DNA of 64,000 nt, from the NCBI RefSeq assembly GCF_000026105.1, contig NC_008027.1, positions 4,546,501-4,610,500 on the forward strand. Direction: 5' to 3'. This document shows, in pieces, positions 38,771 through 47,389 of the stretch. A program made the position numbers and the translations under genes. Source of the stretch: Pseudomonas entomophila L48 (GTDB lineage Bacteria > Pseudomonadota > Gammaproteobacteria > Pseudomonadales > Pseudomonadaceae). Under the pieces are notes generated by a model. The model saw nothing but the letters and a program-made list of their open reading frames with translations. It was not told where the DNA came from and did no database searches. The first letter of the stretch is position 1. Each line of letters begins with the position of its first letter.

Positions 38771-39712
38771 ATGGCCGATTCCGTTTTCTTCTGTACGCTC
38801 TCCCACGAAGGCATCCTCGCAGTCCGCGGCTCCGACGCCGGCAAGTTCCTGCAAGGCCAGCTGACCTGCAACCTCAACTACCTCAGCGACGACCACGCGA
38901 GCCTCGGCGCGCGCTGCATGGTCAAGGGCCGCATGCAGTCGAGCTTCCGCATCCTGCCCGAAGGCAATGGCTACCTGCTGGCCATGGCCAGCGAGCTGCT
39001 CGAGATGCAATTGGCCGACCTGAAGAAGTACGCAGTATTCTCCAAGGCCACCCTGGCCGACGAAAGCGCGGCCTGGGTGCGCTTCGGCCTGCAGCAGGGC
39101 GATAACGCGCTTCAGGCACTGGGCCTGGAGGTACCGGGCGAAACCGGCGCGACGGTTCGCCATGAAGGCCTGATCGCCGTGACTGCTTCCACCGGCCGCG
39201 TGGAACTGTGGGCACCCGCCGACCAGGCCGCCAACGTTCGTGAAAAGCTCGCCGCGCAGCTGCCTGAAGGCACCCTCAACGACTGGCTGCTGGGCCAGGT
39301 CCGCGCCGGCATCGGCCAGGTCATGGGCCCCACCCGCGAACTGTTCATCCCGCAGATGATCAACCTGCAGGCGGTCGATGGCGTGAGCTTCAAGAAAGGC
39401 TGCTACACCGGCCAGGAAATCGTCGCGCGCATGCAGTACCTGGGCAAGCTCAAGCGTCGCCAGTACCGCCTTGCGCTCGACGAGACAGCGGTACCCGCGC
39501 CGGGCGCCGAGATCTTCTCGCCCACCCACGGCTCGTCGGTCGGCGAGGTGGTGATCGGTGCCAGCAGCGGCAATGCCGTCGAACTGCTGGCTGTGCTCAG
39601 CGCCGACGCGGTGGCCGATGACAACCTGCACCTGGGCAGCCTGGAAGGTCCGCGCCTGACACTGCTTGACCTGCCTTACGAACTGGACCGCGACCGGGAA
39701 ATCCAGCGCTGA
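38771..39712 (+). CDS. ygfZ: tRNA-modifying protein YgfZ (folate-binding)
   Basis: The 313-residue GcvT-like protein acts in Fe-S cluster maintenance and tRNA modification. The signature KGCYTGQEIVARMQYLGKLK is present, as is GKFLQGQLTCNLNYL. The ATG at 38771 (or 38765, two codons earlier) gives MADSVFFCTLSHEG. A GC-rich dyad (39720-39740) follows the stop. Confidence 0.95.
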   Translation: MADSVFFCTLSHEGILAVRGSDAGKFLQGQLTCNLNYLSDDHASLGARCMVKGRMQSSFRILPEGNGYLLAMASELLEMQLADLKKYAVFSKATLADESAAWVRFGLQQGDNALQALGLEVPGETGATVRHEGLIAVTASTGRVELWAPADQAANVREKLAAQLPEGTLNDWLLGQVRAGIGQVMGPTRELFIPQMINLQAVDGVSFKKGCYTGQEIVARMQYLGKLKRRQYRLALDETAVPAPGAEIFSPTHGSSVGEVVIGASSGNAVELLAVLSADAVADDNLHLGSLEGPRLTLLDLPYELDRDREIQR

Positions 39713-39767
39713 CCAGCCCGCCCCGTCGATTTGGCGGGGCCGCACCACCTTTGCAGTAGAGAAGTCC

Positions 39768-40574
39768 ATGAACAAGCTGGCCGAGATGGTCCAAGCGCAA
39801 TTGCTCGCCGCCATCGACAACGACGACCTGGTCCTGCCAACGCTTCCGGAGGTTGCCCTGAGCATCCGCGAAGCCGCCGAGGACAGCGAGATCAGCGTGT
39901 CCGACCTGAGCAAAGTGATCGGCCGCGACGCCGCGCTGTCGGCGCGCCTGATCAAGGTGGTCAACAGCCCGCTGCTGCGCGCCGCCGTCGAAGTCACCGA
40001 CCTGCACACCGCCATCACCCGCCTGGGCATCAACTACAGTTGCAACCTGGCCATCGGCCTGGTGATCGAGCAGATCTTCCACGCACGCTCGCCGGCGGTC
40101 GAACAGAAGCTGCGGGATATCTGGGCCAGCAGCCTGGAAGTGGCGGGGATCAGCTACGAACTGTGCCGGCGGTACACGCAACTGAAGCCCGACCAGGCCA
40201 CCCTCGGCGGCCTGGTGCACCAGATCGGCGCGCTGCCCGTGCTGATCTATGCCGAAGAGCACAACGAACTGATTTCCGACCCGGTTTGCCTGCATTACGT
40301 GATCGAGCAGATCCAGCCAGCGCTGGGCGACAAGATCCTCAGTGCCTGGGAGTTCCCCGAGCAACTGGTCAAGCTGCCCAGCGAGATCCAGGACCTGGAC
40401 CGGCGCACCGACACCCTGGACTACATCGACGTGGTGCAGATCGCCCGCTGCATCAGCCAGCGCGGGCGCAGCCGGCCGCTGGCCGCCCTACCCGCCTACC
40501 GGCACCTGGGGCTGCCATTCGGTACCGAACTGGATATGGAAGAATTGCTGGATGCGCGGAACATGCTGCGTTGA
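39768..40574 (+). CDS. HDOD domain protein
   Basis: The 268-residue protein has an HDOD domain: LVLPTLPEVALSIREAAED, VSDLSKVIGRDAALSARLIKVVNSP and TAITRLGINYSCNLAI, with GGLVHQIGALPVL. HDOD proteins are HD-superfamily relatives that usually lack the catalytic pair and act in signalling. No other domain is joined here. Its partner is not shown. Confidence 0.9.
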   Translation: MNKLAEMVQAQLLAAIDNDDLVLPTLPEVALSIREAAEDSEISVSDLSKVIGRDAALSARLIKVVNSPLLRAAVEVTDLHTAITRLGINYSCNLAIGLVIEQIFHARSPAVEQKLRDIWASSLEVAGISYELCRRYTQLKPDQATLGGLVHQIGALPVLIYAEEHNELISDPVCLHYVIEQIQPALGDKILSAWEFPEQLVKLPSEIQDLDRRTDTLDYIDVVQIARCISQRGRSRPLAALPAYRHLGLPFGTELDMEELLDARNMLR

Positions 40575-40587
40575 CCCGGTTCGCCTG

Positions 40588-40672
40588 GAGGAGCGGCTTT
40601 AGCCGCGATGCTGGCGTCGTGGTGTCTGGCACCCGCTTTGCGGGTGATCGCGGCTGAAGCCGCTCCTACAGC
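40588..40672. repeat. REP pair
   Basis: Left arm GAGGAGCGGCTTTAGCCGCGAT, right arm ATCGCGGCTGAAGCCGCTCC, with a GCACCCGCTTTGCGGGTG hairpin between them. It separates the convergent HDOD and kinase genes. It is the same class as 57214-57296 and the tandem repeat near rsuA. Confidence 0.85.
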
Positions 40673-40682
40673 GATCGCAGCT

Positions 40683-42062
40683 TCAATCGGCGATGAAACT
40701 CACCCGTACCTTCAACCCGCCCCGCTCCCCGTCATGCAGGCTGATCTGCGCCAGGTGCGCCCGACAGATCTCGCCGACGATGGCCAGCCCCAGGCCACTG
40801 CCCTGGGCACTGCGCCGATAGAAGCGCTCGAACACCCGCTCGCGCTCCCCTTCGGGAATCCCCGGCCCATCGTCCTCCACTTCGAGCACGGCCGGTGCCA
40901 GCACCCGCAGAACCACATCGCCACCCGGCGGCGTATGGGCCAGGGCGTTGTCCACCAGGTTGCTGAGCAACTCGTTGAGCAAGGTCGGCTCGCCCTTGAG
41001 CCACACCGGCGCCTCGGCCTCCAACGCCAGGGACACACCACGGGCGTGGGCCAGTGGCGCCATGGCCATGCCCAGCTCCCGGGCCAGCTGGCTCAGGTCC
41101 AGGCGCTGGGCCCCGCCCTCGGCGATGGCCCGCGCGCCGTTTTCCACCCGCGCCAACGACAGCAGCTGATTGGCCAGATGGGTCAGGCGATCGGTGCCCT
41201 GGGCCGCGGCTTCCAGTGTCTTGCGCCATTCGTCGGGCTCTTTGGAACGCAGGCCCAGCTCGACCCGGGCCTTGAGTGCCGCCAAGGGGGTGCGCAGCTC
41301 GTGGGCGGCATCGGCGATGAACTGCGCCTGGCGCTCGAACTGCCCACGCAGCCGCTCGGTGAAATGGTTGAGCGCGCGCACCAGCGGCCCCAGTTCGCGT
41401 TGCACCTGCACCACCGGCAAGGCGCGCAGGTCATCGGGCTGTCGCTCCTCCACCGCGCCCCGCAGCCGCTCCAGCGGGCGCAAGGCCGCGCTGACCGCGA
41501 ACCACACCATCACCAGGGCCCCCAGCGCCAGCATCCCCAGGCGCAGCAAGGTGTCGGCCATCAGGCCACGGGCCATGCGCACCCGCGCCTCTTCGGTCTC
41601 GGCCACGCGGATCTCGGCCATGCCGTTCATGTTGGGTTCGCTGACCGGCTTGAGCAGGCTGACCACGCGCACGTCCTGGCCGAGGTAGGTGGCGTTGTAG
41701 AAACGCGCCAGGGCCGGGTAGTCGTCGGTACGCGGCGTGCCCGCAGGTGGCGCGGGCAGGTTCTCGTAGCCGGAGATCAGCTTCTGGTGGATATCCAGCA
41801 CCTGGTAGTAGATGCGCCCGGCGCTGTCGTAGGCGAAAGTATCCAGGGCCACGTAGGGCACGTCGGCGCTGAGGGTGCCGTCGCGCTGTGACAAGCCTGC
41901 GGCGATGGTCCGCGCCGAAGCCAGCAAGGTACGGTCATAGGCGGTGTCGGCGGCCTCGCGACCGTTCCAGTAGGCGCTCAGGCCGCTGGCCAGCATCAGC
42001 ACCACCAGCAACAGTGCCAGGTTGCCCAGCAGGCGCCCGCGCAGGCTGACGTTGTCACGCAT
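40683..42062 (-). CDS. tctE: Sensor histidine kinase TctE
   Basis: The 459-residue kinase has two membrane segments (about 12-30 and 178-195) around a periplasmic sensor part, a HAMP linker, HisKA His254 (FIADAAHELRTPLAALKARV) and ATPase boxes DNALAHTPPGG and GSGLGLAIVGEICRAHLAQI. With TctD it responds to tricarboxylates such as citrate. It overlaps tctD by 8 bases. The divergent opdH-tct genes support the name. Confidence 0.9.
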   Translation of the reverse strand: MRDNVSLRGRLLGNLALLLVVLMLASGLSAYWNGREAADTAYDRTLLASARTIAAGLSQRDGTLSADVPYVALDTFAYDSAGRIYYQVLDIHQKLISGYENLPAPPAGTPRTDDYPALARFYNATYLGQDVRVVSLLKPVSEPNMNGMAEIRVAETEEARVRMARGLMADTLLRLGMLALGALVMVWFAVSAALRPLERLRGAVEERQPDDLRALPVVQVQRELGPLVRALNHFTERLRGQFERQAQFIADAAHELRTPLAALKARVELGLRSKEPDEWRKTLEAAAQGTDRLTHLANQLLSLARVENGARAIAEGGAQRLDLSQLARELGMAMAPLAHARGVSLALEAEAPVWLKGEPTLLNELLSNLVDNALAHTPPGGDVVLRVLAPAVLEVEDDGPGIPEGERERVFERFYRRSAQGSGLGLAIVGEICRAHLAQISLHDGERGGLKVRVSFIAD

Positions 42063-42726
42063 CGCGATGCTCGAGCAGGTAACCCAGGCCGCGGAAGGTG
42101 ACGATGGCCACCGGATGGCCGTCGAGTTTCTTGCGCAGGCGGTGGATATAGATCTCGATGGCGTCGGGGCTGGCTTCTTCGTCCAGGCCGAACACCTGGG
42201 CGGCCAACTGCTCCTTGCTCATCACCCGCCCCGGCCGGGCGATCAACGCCTCGAGCACGCTCTGCTCGCGTTGCGTGAGGGTCAGCGGTTCATCGCCCAA
42301 GGTGAATCGGCGGGTGTCGAGGTCGTAGACCAACGGCCCACAGCGCTGCTGGCGCTCGCCGCCGAGCACGCTGCGGCGCAGCAGCGCCTTGACCCGAGCC
42401 TCCAGCTCGGTCAATTCGAACGGTTTGGCCAGGTAGTCGTCGGCGCCCAGGTTCAGGCCGTGGACCCGGTCCTTCACATCGCTGCGCGCGGTGAGCATCA
42501 GCACCGGCAACGTCTTGCCGCGCCCGCGCAGGCGCGCCAGCACCTCGAAACCGTCCAGGCGCGGCAGGCCGACATCGAGCACGGCCACGGCGTAGTCCTC
42601 GCTGGCCAACGCCAGGTCGGCGGCCACGCCGTCGTGCAACACATCCACGGTCAGGCCCTGGCTCTTGAGAGCCTGGGCCACGCTTTCAGCCAGTTGCAGG
42701 TGGTCTTCGACCAGCAGCACACGCAT
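42055..42726 (-). CDS. tctD: Response regulator TctD
   Basis: The 223-residue OmpR-type regulator has Asp51 (AVAVLDVGLPRLDGFEVL), the acidic pair VEDH, Lys in YLAKPFELTELEARV and a winged helix (LTLTQREQSVLEALIARPGR). It is divergent from opdH and presumably controls it; see the direct repeats at 42803-42834. Confidence 0.93.
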   Translation of the reverse strand: MRVLLVEDHLQLAESVAQALKSQGLTVDVLHDGVAADLALASEDYAVAVLDVGLPRLDGFEVLARLRGRGKTLPVLMLTARSDVKDRVHGLNLGADDYLAKPFELTELEARVKALLRRSVLGGERQQRCGPLVYDLDTRRFTLGDEPLTLTQREQSVLEALIARPGRVMSKEQLAAQVFGLDEEASPDAIEIYIHRLRKKLDGHPVAIVTFRGLGYLLEHRDA

Positions 42727-42802
42727 CGGATTCTCCCAGCTTGGGTGGGTCGGTTGGCGCGGAGTGTACCGCCGTGAGGGGGCCTGTGAAGCCCTCGCAA
42801 GA

Positions 42803-42834
42803 AACCTTTCACGCTGAAAGGTTAGCGAAAGGTT
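42803..42834. promoter_or_regulatory. Candidate TctD operator upstream of opdH
   Basis: Half-site GAAAGGTT occurs twice as a direct repeat (42816-42823, 42827-42834), 11 bases apart, and once inverted as AACCTTTC (42803-42810). OmpR-type regulators bind direct half-sites one helical turn apart. A -10-like TAGCAT begins at 42842. Confidence 0.6.
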
Positions 42835-42900
42835 GGTTACCTAGCATCGCACCACGGTCGCCCCGCGCGCCGCAAAAAGCACCAGCAAGGTGCAACACAT

Positions 42901-42911
42901 AAGAACAATAA
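42901..42911 (+). promoter_or_regulatory. Candidate Crc/Hfq A-rich motif in the opdH leader
   Basis: AAGAACAATAA contains two overlapping AANAANAA motifs, 16 bases upstream of the opdH ATG and just before its GGAG. In Pseudomonas, Hfq with Crc binds such motifs near the start to block translation during catabolite repression. Confidence 0.55.
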
Positions 42912-42926
42912 ATGGAGTCACCGACG

Positions 42927-44216
42927 ATGCTGTCCATGCAGCCGCAGGCGTTCGCGCCTACCCGTTCGTTCGCCGCCCGACCTTCCGCCCTCGCCAGCGC
43001 CTTCGCCCTTGCCGGGGTCGCGCCCCTGAGCCAGGCCGCCTTCTTCGAAGACAGCACGGCCACCTTCGAAACCCGCAACATGTACTTCAACCGCGACTTC
43101 CGCGACGGCACCAGCGCGCAGCAATCCAAGCGCGACGAATGGGCTCAGGGCTTCATGCTCAACTTCGAGTCCGGCTACACCGAAGGCACCGTGGGCTTTG
43201 GCCTGGACGCGCTGGGCATGGTCGGGGTCAAGCTCGACTCCAGCAAGGACCGCACGGGCACCGGCCTGCTGCCCACCCACGACGACGGCAAGGCGGCCGA
43301 CGAGTATTCCAAGCTGGGGCTCACCGGCAAGGTGAAAGTGTCGAAGACCGAACTGAAGATCGGCACCCTGATCCCCGAACTGCCCACCCTGCAGCCCAAC
43401 GACGGGCGCATCCTGCCGCAGACCTTCGAAGGTGGCCTGCTCACCTCGAACGAGATCAAGGGCCTGACCTTCACCGGCGGGCGCGTGGACAAGGCCAAGG
43501 ACCGCGACGACACCAATTGGGAAGACCTGGCCCTCAACAACAAGAATGGCCGCTTCGGTGGCACCTTCAGCGCCGACAACCTCGACCTGGGCGGCGTCGA
43601 CTACAAGTTCACCGACCGCATCACCGGCAGCTACCACTTCGCCCAGCTCGAAGACATCTACCGCCAGCACTTCATCGGCATGGTCGCCACCCAGCCCTGG
43701 GGCCCGGGCACCTTCGGCGCCGACCTGCGCCTGGCCGTGAGTGACGACGCAGGCTCCGCCAAAGCCGGGCGCATCGACAACACCACCTTCAACGGCATGC
43801 TCAGCTACGGCCTGGGCGGGCACAAGGTCAGCGCCGCCTGGCAGCAACTGACTGGCGACAGCGCCTTCCCCTATGTCGATGGCGCCGACCCGTACCTGGT
43901 CAACTTCGTCCAGATCAACGACTTCGCAGGCGCCGACGAGCGCTCCTGGCAGGTGCGCTACGACTACAACTTCGCAGCCCTCGGTATCCCCGGGCTGACC
44001 TTCATGACCCGCTACATCAACGGCGACAACGTCAGCCGCGCCGATGGCAGCGAGGGCAAGGAGTGGGAGCGCAACACCGAGTTCAAGTACGTGGTACAAA
44101 GCGGCCCGTTGAAAAACGTCGCCGTGCGCCTGCGCAATGCCACCTTCCGCTCCAACTTCACCCGCGACGCGGACGAAGTGCGGCTGCTGGTGAGCTACAG
44201 CGTGGCGCTGTGGTAA
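42927..44216 (+). CDS. opdH: OprD-family porin, tricarboxylate type (OpdH-like)
   Basis: The 429-residue outer-membrane protein has a signal-like N terminus ending ...AGVAPLSQAA, then the OprD pattern FFEDSTATFETRNMYFNRDF, WAQGFMLNFESGYTEGTVGF, alternating beta strands and a C-terminal VSYSVALW with aromatic last residue. Context (tctCBA and tctDE) supports a tricarboxylate channel like OpdH. ATG 42927 has GGAG nine bases upstream; ATG 42912 lies before this site and is rejected. Confidence 0.9.
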   Translation: MLSMQPQAFAPTRSFAARPSALASAFALAGVAPLSQAAFFEDSTATFETRNMYFNRDFRDGTSAQQSKRDEWAQGFMLNFESGYTEGTVGFGLDALGMVGVKLDSSKDRTGTGLLPTHDDGKAADEYSKLGLTGKVKVSKTELKIGTLIPELPTLQPNDGRILPQTFEGGLLTSNEIKGLTFTGGRVDKAKDRDDTNWEDLALNNKNGRFGGTFSADNLDLGGVDYKFTDRITGSYHFAQLEDIYRQHFIGMVATQPWGPGTFGADLRLAVSDDAGSAKAGRIDNTTFNGMLSYGLGGHKVSAAWQQLTGDSAFPYVDGADPYLVNFVQINDFAGADERSWQVRYDYNFAALGIPGLTFMTRYINGDNVSRADGSEGKEWERNTEFKYVVQSGPLKNVAVRLRNATFRSNFTRDADEVRLLVSYSVALW

Positions 44217-44235
44217 GCCAATTGCGGTAACCCAT

Positions 44236-44243
44236 AACAACAA
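44236..44243 (+). promoter_or_regulatory. Candidate Crc/Hfq motif in the tctC leader
   Basis: AACAACAA, the classical CA motif form of AANAANAA, lies 19 bases upstream of the tctC ATG. Together with the opdH site it suggests catabolite repression of tricarboxylate uptake. Confidence 0.6.
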
Positions 44244-44261
44244 TGCTCATGGAGTTAGACG

Positions 44262-45242
44262 ATGACTTTTTCACTGCGCCGCCTCGTCCTCGCCACCGGT
44301 TGCCTGCTGCTCGCCGGCAACGCCCTGGCAGGTGAACCGAAACGCCCCGAATGCATCGCCCCGGCCTCGCCCGGCGGCGGTTTCGACCTGACCTGCAAGC
44401 TGGTGCAAAGCGCCCTGGTCAACGAGAAGATCCTCAGCAAGCCCATGCGCGTGACCTACATGCCCGGCGGTGTCGGCGCGGTGGCCTACAACGCCGTGGT
44501 CGCCCAGCGCCCGGCCGACGCCGGCACGCTGGTGGCCTGGTCCAGCGGCTCGCTGCTGAACCTGGCCCAGGGCAAGTTCGGCCGCTTCGACGAGAACGCG
44601 GTGAAATGGCTGGCGGCCGTCGGCACCAGCTATGGCGCCATCGCGGTGAAGAGCGACTCGCCCTACAAGACCCTCGATGACCTGGTCGCGGCGCTGAAGA
44701 AAGACCCGAGCAAGGTGGTGATCGGCTCCGGTGGCACCGTGGGCAGCCAGGACTGGATGCAGACTGCGCTGATCGCCAAGGCCGCCGGCATCAACCCGCG
44801 CGACCTGCGCTACGTGGCCCTGGAAGGCGGCGGCGAGATCGCCACCGCGCTGCTGGGCGGGCATATCCAGGTCGGTTCCACCGACATCTCCGACTCCATG
44901 CCGCATATCCAGAGCGGCAACATGCGCATCCTCGCGGTGTTCTCCGAAAAACGCCTGGACGAGCCGGAGATGAAAGACATCCCCACCGCCAAGGAGCAGG
45001 GCTACGACATCGTCTGGCCGGTGGTGCGCGGTTTCTACCTGGGGCCGAAGGTCAGCGACGAGGACTACGCCTGGTGGAAGGCCTCGTTCGACAAGCTGCT
45101 GGCCTCGGACGACTTCGCCAAGCTGCGTGACCAGCGCGAGCTGTTCCCGTTCGCCATGACCGGCGAAGAACTTGATGGCTACGTGAAGAAGCAAGTGGCG
45201 GACTACAAGGCGCTGGCCCGTGAGTTCGGGCTGATCCAGTAA
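44262..45242 (+). CDS. tctC: Tripartite tricarboxylate transporter substrate-binding protein
   Basis: The 326-residue periplasmic protein has a signal peptide (LRRLVLATGCLLLAGNALA|G) and the TctC/Bug fold: ECIAPASPGGGFDLTCKLVQ, MPGGVGAVAYN and GSGGTVGSQDWMQTALIAKA. It captures a carboxylate (citrate or similar) for TctAB. It follows opdH after 45 bases. A REP pair separates it from tctB. Confidence 0.95.
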   Translation: MTFSLRRLVLATGCLLLAGNALAGEPKRPECIAPASPGGGFDLTCKLVQSALVNEKILSKPMRVTYMPGGVGAVAYNAVVAQRPADAGTLVAWSSGSLLNLAQGKFGRFDENAVKWLAAVGTSYGAIAVKSDSPYKTLDDLVAALKKDPSKVVIGSGGTVGSQDWMQTALIAKAAGINPRDLRYVALEGGGEIATALLGGHIQVGSTDISDSMPHIQSGNMRILAVFSEKRLDEPEMKDIPTAKEQGYDIVWPVVRGFYLGPKVSDEDYAWWKASFDKLLASDDFAKLRDQRELFPFAMTGEELDGYVKKQVADYKALAREFGLIQ

Positions 45243-45254
45243 GCCCGCCACCGT

Positions 45255-45378
45255 CCCTGTGGGAGCGGCCTTGTGTCGCGAAAGGGCCGCAAAGCGGCCC
45301 CAGGCTTCTAGCGTCCGCACATAGATCGCTGGGGCTGCTGCGCAGCCCTTTCGCGACACAAGGCCGCTCCTACAGGGG
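45255..45378. repeat. REP pair between tctC and tctB
   Basis: Arms from 45255 (CCTGTGGGAGCGGCCTTGTG) and to 45378 (CGACACAAGGCCGCTCCTAC) are long inverted copies of the 5767-5832 class; inner hairpins GGCCGC...GCGGCC and GGGCTGCTGCGCAGCCC lie between. Its place after the binding-protein gene suggests a role in differential mRNA stability. Confidence 0.9.
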
Positions 45379-45412
45379 CCACGCCGTGTCGAACATTACC
45401 GAGGATTCCCCC

Positions 45413-45871
45413 ATGATCCTGCAACGCCTCTTCGCCCTGGCCCTGCTCGCGCTGTGCGCCGTGCTGGCCGTGATGGCCTGGCCCTACCAGGCCGCCTTCT
45501 CCTATGAACCGGTGGGCCCACGCGCCTACCCGCTGCTGATGCTCGGCCTGATGAGCCTGGGCCTGCTCTACCTCGCCATCCGCCCCACGCCCATCGTGCG
45601 CAAGGACGACGAACCTGAGCTGGACCGCGAGACACTCATCAAGATCAGCGCCTGCGTCGGCCTGCTGATCGTCTTCGCCAGCACCTTCGAAGCCCTGGGC
45701 TTCATCCTCAGCGCCATCCTCGTCGGCGTGCCCATGGCCCGCCTGTACGGCGGCCGCTGGCTGCACAGCGCCCTGGTGGTGGTGGGCATGAGCCTCTTTC
45801 TCTACTGGCTGTTCGACCGCGTGATGGACGTGCCCCTGCCCCTCGGCCTGCTCGACGTACTGGAGAACTGA
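45413..45871 (+). CDS. tctB: Tripartite tricarboxylate transporter small membrane subunit
   Basis: The 152-residue protein has four membrane helices, the TctB layout (FALALLALCAVLAVMAW, FSYEPVGPRAYPLLMLGL, ISACVGLLIVFASTFEALGF). Works with TctA. ATG 45413 has GAGG upstream; a GTG at 45386 in the REP-proximal region is less likely. It ends 3 bases before tctA. Confidence 0.92.
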   Translation: MILQRLFALALLALCAVLAVMAWPYQAAFSYEPVGPRAYPLLMLGLMSLGLLYLAIRPTPIVRKDDEPELDRETLIKISACVGLLIVFASTFEALGFILSAILVGVPMARLYGGRWLHSALVVVGMSLFLYWLFDRVMDVPLPLGLLDVLEN

Positions 45872-45874
45872 CAC

Positions 45875-47389
45875 ATGGATACCTTGAGCTACCTCGGCCA
45901 GGGCTTCGGCGTCGCCCTGAGCCCGTACAACCTGGTCACCGCCCTGACCGGCACCCTGATCGGCACCGTGGTCGGCCTGCTGCCGGGCCTGGGCCCGATC
46001 AACGGCGTGGCGCTGCTGATCCCCATCGCCTTCGCCCTCGGTTTGCCGCCTGAGTCGGCGCTGATCCTGCTGGCCGCCGTGTACCTGGGCTGCGAATACG
46101 GTGGGCGCATCAGCTCGATCCTGCTGAACATCCCCGGCGAAGCCTCCACCGTGATGACCACCCTCGACGGTTACCCCATGGCGCGCCAGGGCCTGGCCGG
46201 CGTGGCCCTGTCGCTGTCGGCCTGGAGTTCGTTCATCGGTGCCTTCATCGCCACCTGCGGCATGGTGCTGTTCGCCCCGCTGCTGGCGAAATGGGCGATC
46301 GCCTTTGGCCCGGCGGAGTACTTCGTGCTGATGGTGTTCGCCATCGTCGCCCTCGGTGGCATGGCCGGCGACAAGCCGCTGAAGACCTTCATCGCCGCGC
46401 TGATCGGCCTGTTCCTGTCGGCGGTGGGCATCGACGCCAACAGCGGTGTGTACCGCTTCACCGGCGACAGCGTGCACCTGGCCGACGGCATCCAGTTCGT
46501 CGTGCTGGTGCTGGGCCTGTTCTCCATCAGCGAAATCCTGTTGCTGCTGGAGAAGACCCACCACGGCCATGTCGCGGTGAAAGCTACCGGGCGCATGCTG
46601 TTCAACTTCAAGGAAGCGGCGTCGGTGTTCTTCGTCAACATCCGCTGCGGCCTGCTCGGCTTCTTCATGGGCGTGCTGCCCGGTGCCGGCGCGACCCTGG
46701 CCAGTGCCGTGGCCTACATGACCGAGAAACGCCTGGCCGGTGAAAAGGGCAAGTTCGGCAAGGGCGACGCCCGTGGCCTGGCCGCGCCGGAAACCGCCAT
46801 CGGCGCCTCCTGCTGCGGCGCCCTGGTGCCGATGCTGACCTTGGGCGTGCCCGGTTCCGGCACCACCGCAGTGATGATCGGCGCGCTGACCCTGTACAAC
46901 ATCACCCCGGGCCCGCTGCTGTTCGAGCAACAGCCGGACATCGTCTGGGGCCTGATCGCCTCGCTGTTCATCGCCAACCTCATGCTGATCATCCTCAACG
47001 TGCCGATGATCCGCGTGTTCACCCGCATCCTCGCCGTGCCGAACTGGGCGCTGGTGCCGGTGATCGCGATCATTACCGCGATCGGTGTGTACGCCGTGCA
47101 TGCCACCACCTTCGACCTGTTCCTGATGGTCGGCATCGGCATCATGGGCTACATCCTGCGCAAGCTGGACTTCCCGCTGTCGCCGATCCTGCTGGGGTTC
47201 ATCCTCGGCGGGCTGATGGAGCAGAACCTGCGCCGCGCGCTGTCGATCTCCAACGGCGAGCTGGGCATCCTCTGGTCGAGCCCGATCAGCATGGGCGTGT
47301 GGGTGCTGGTGGTCTGCATGCTCAGCCTGCCGCTGCTGCGCGGCTGGCGCAAACGTGCCCTGCAACGCCGGGCCATGGCCGATGCCTGA
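45875..47389 (+). CDS. tctA: Tripartite tricarboxylate transporter large membrane subunit
   Basis: The 504-residue permease has about twelve membrane helices and the TctA signatures VVGLLPGLGPINGVALLIPI, YGGRISSILLNIPGEAST and LTLGVPGSGTTAVMIGALTL. It imports citrate or related acids with sodium or protons using TctC. The stop overlaps the start of the next gene. Confidence 0.96.
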   Translation: MDTLSYLGQGFGVALSPYNLVTALTGTLIGTVVGLLPGLGPINGVALLIPIAFALGLPPESALILLAAVYLGCEYGGRISSILLNIPGEASTVMTTLDGYPMARQGLAGVALSLSAWSSFIGAFIATCGMVLFAPLLAKWAIAFGPAEYFVLMVFAIVALGGMAGDKPLKTFIAALIGLFLSAVGIDANSGVYRFTGDSVHLADGIQFVVLVLGLFSISEILLLLEKTHHGHVAVKATGRMLFNFKEAASVFFVNIRCGLLGFFMGVLPGAGATLASAVAYMTEKRLAGEKGKFGKGDARGLAAPETAIGASCCGALVPMLTLGVPGSGTTAVMIGALTLYNITPGPLLFEQQPDIVWGLIASLFIANLMLIILNVPMIRVFTRILAVPNWALVPVIAIITAIGVYAVHATTFDLFLMVGIGIMGYILRKLDFPLSPILLGFILGGLMEQNLRRALSISNGELGILWSSPISMGVWVLVVCMLSLPLLRGWRKRALQRRAMADA

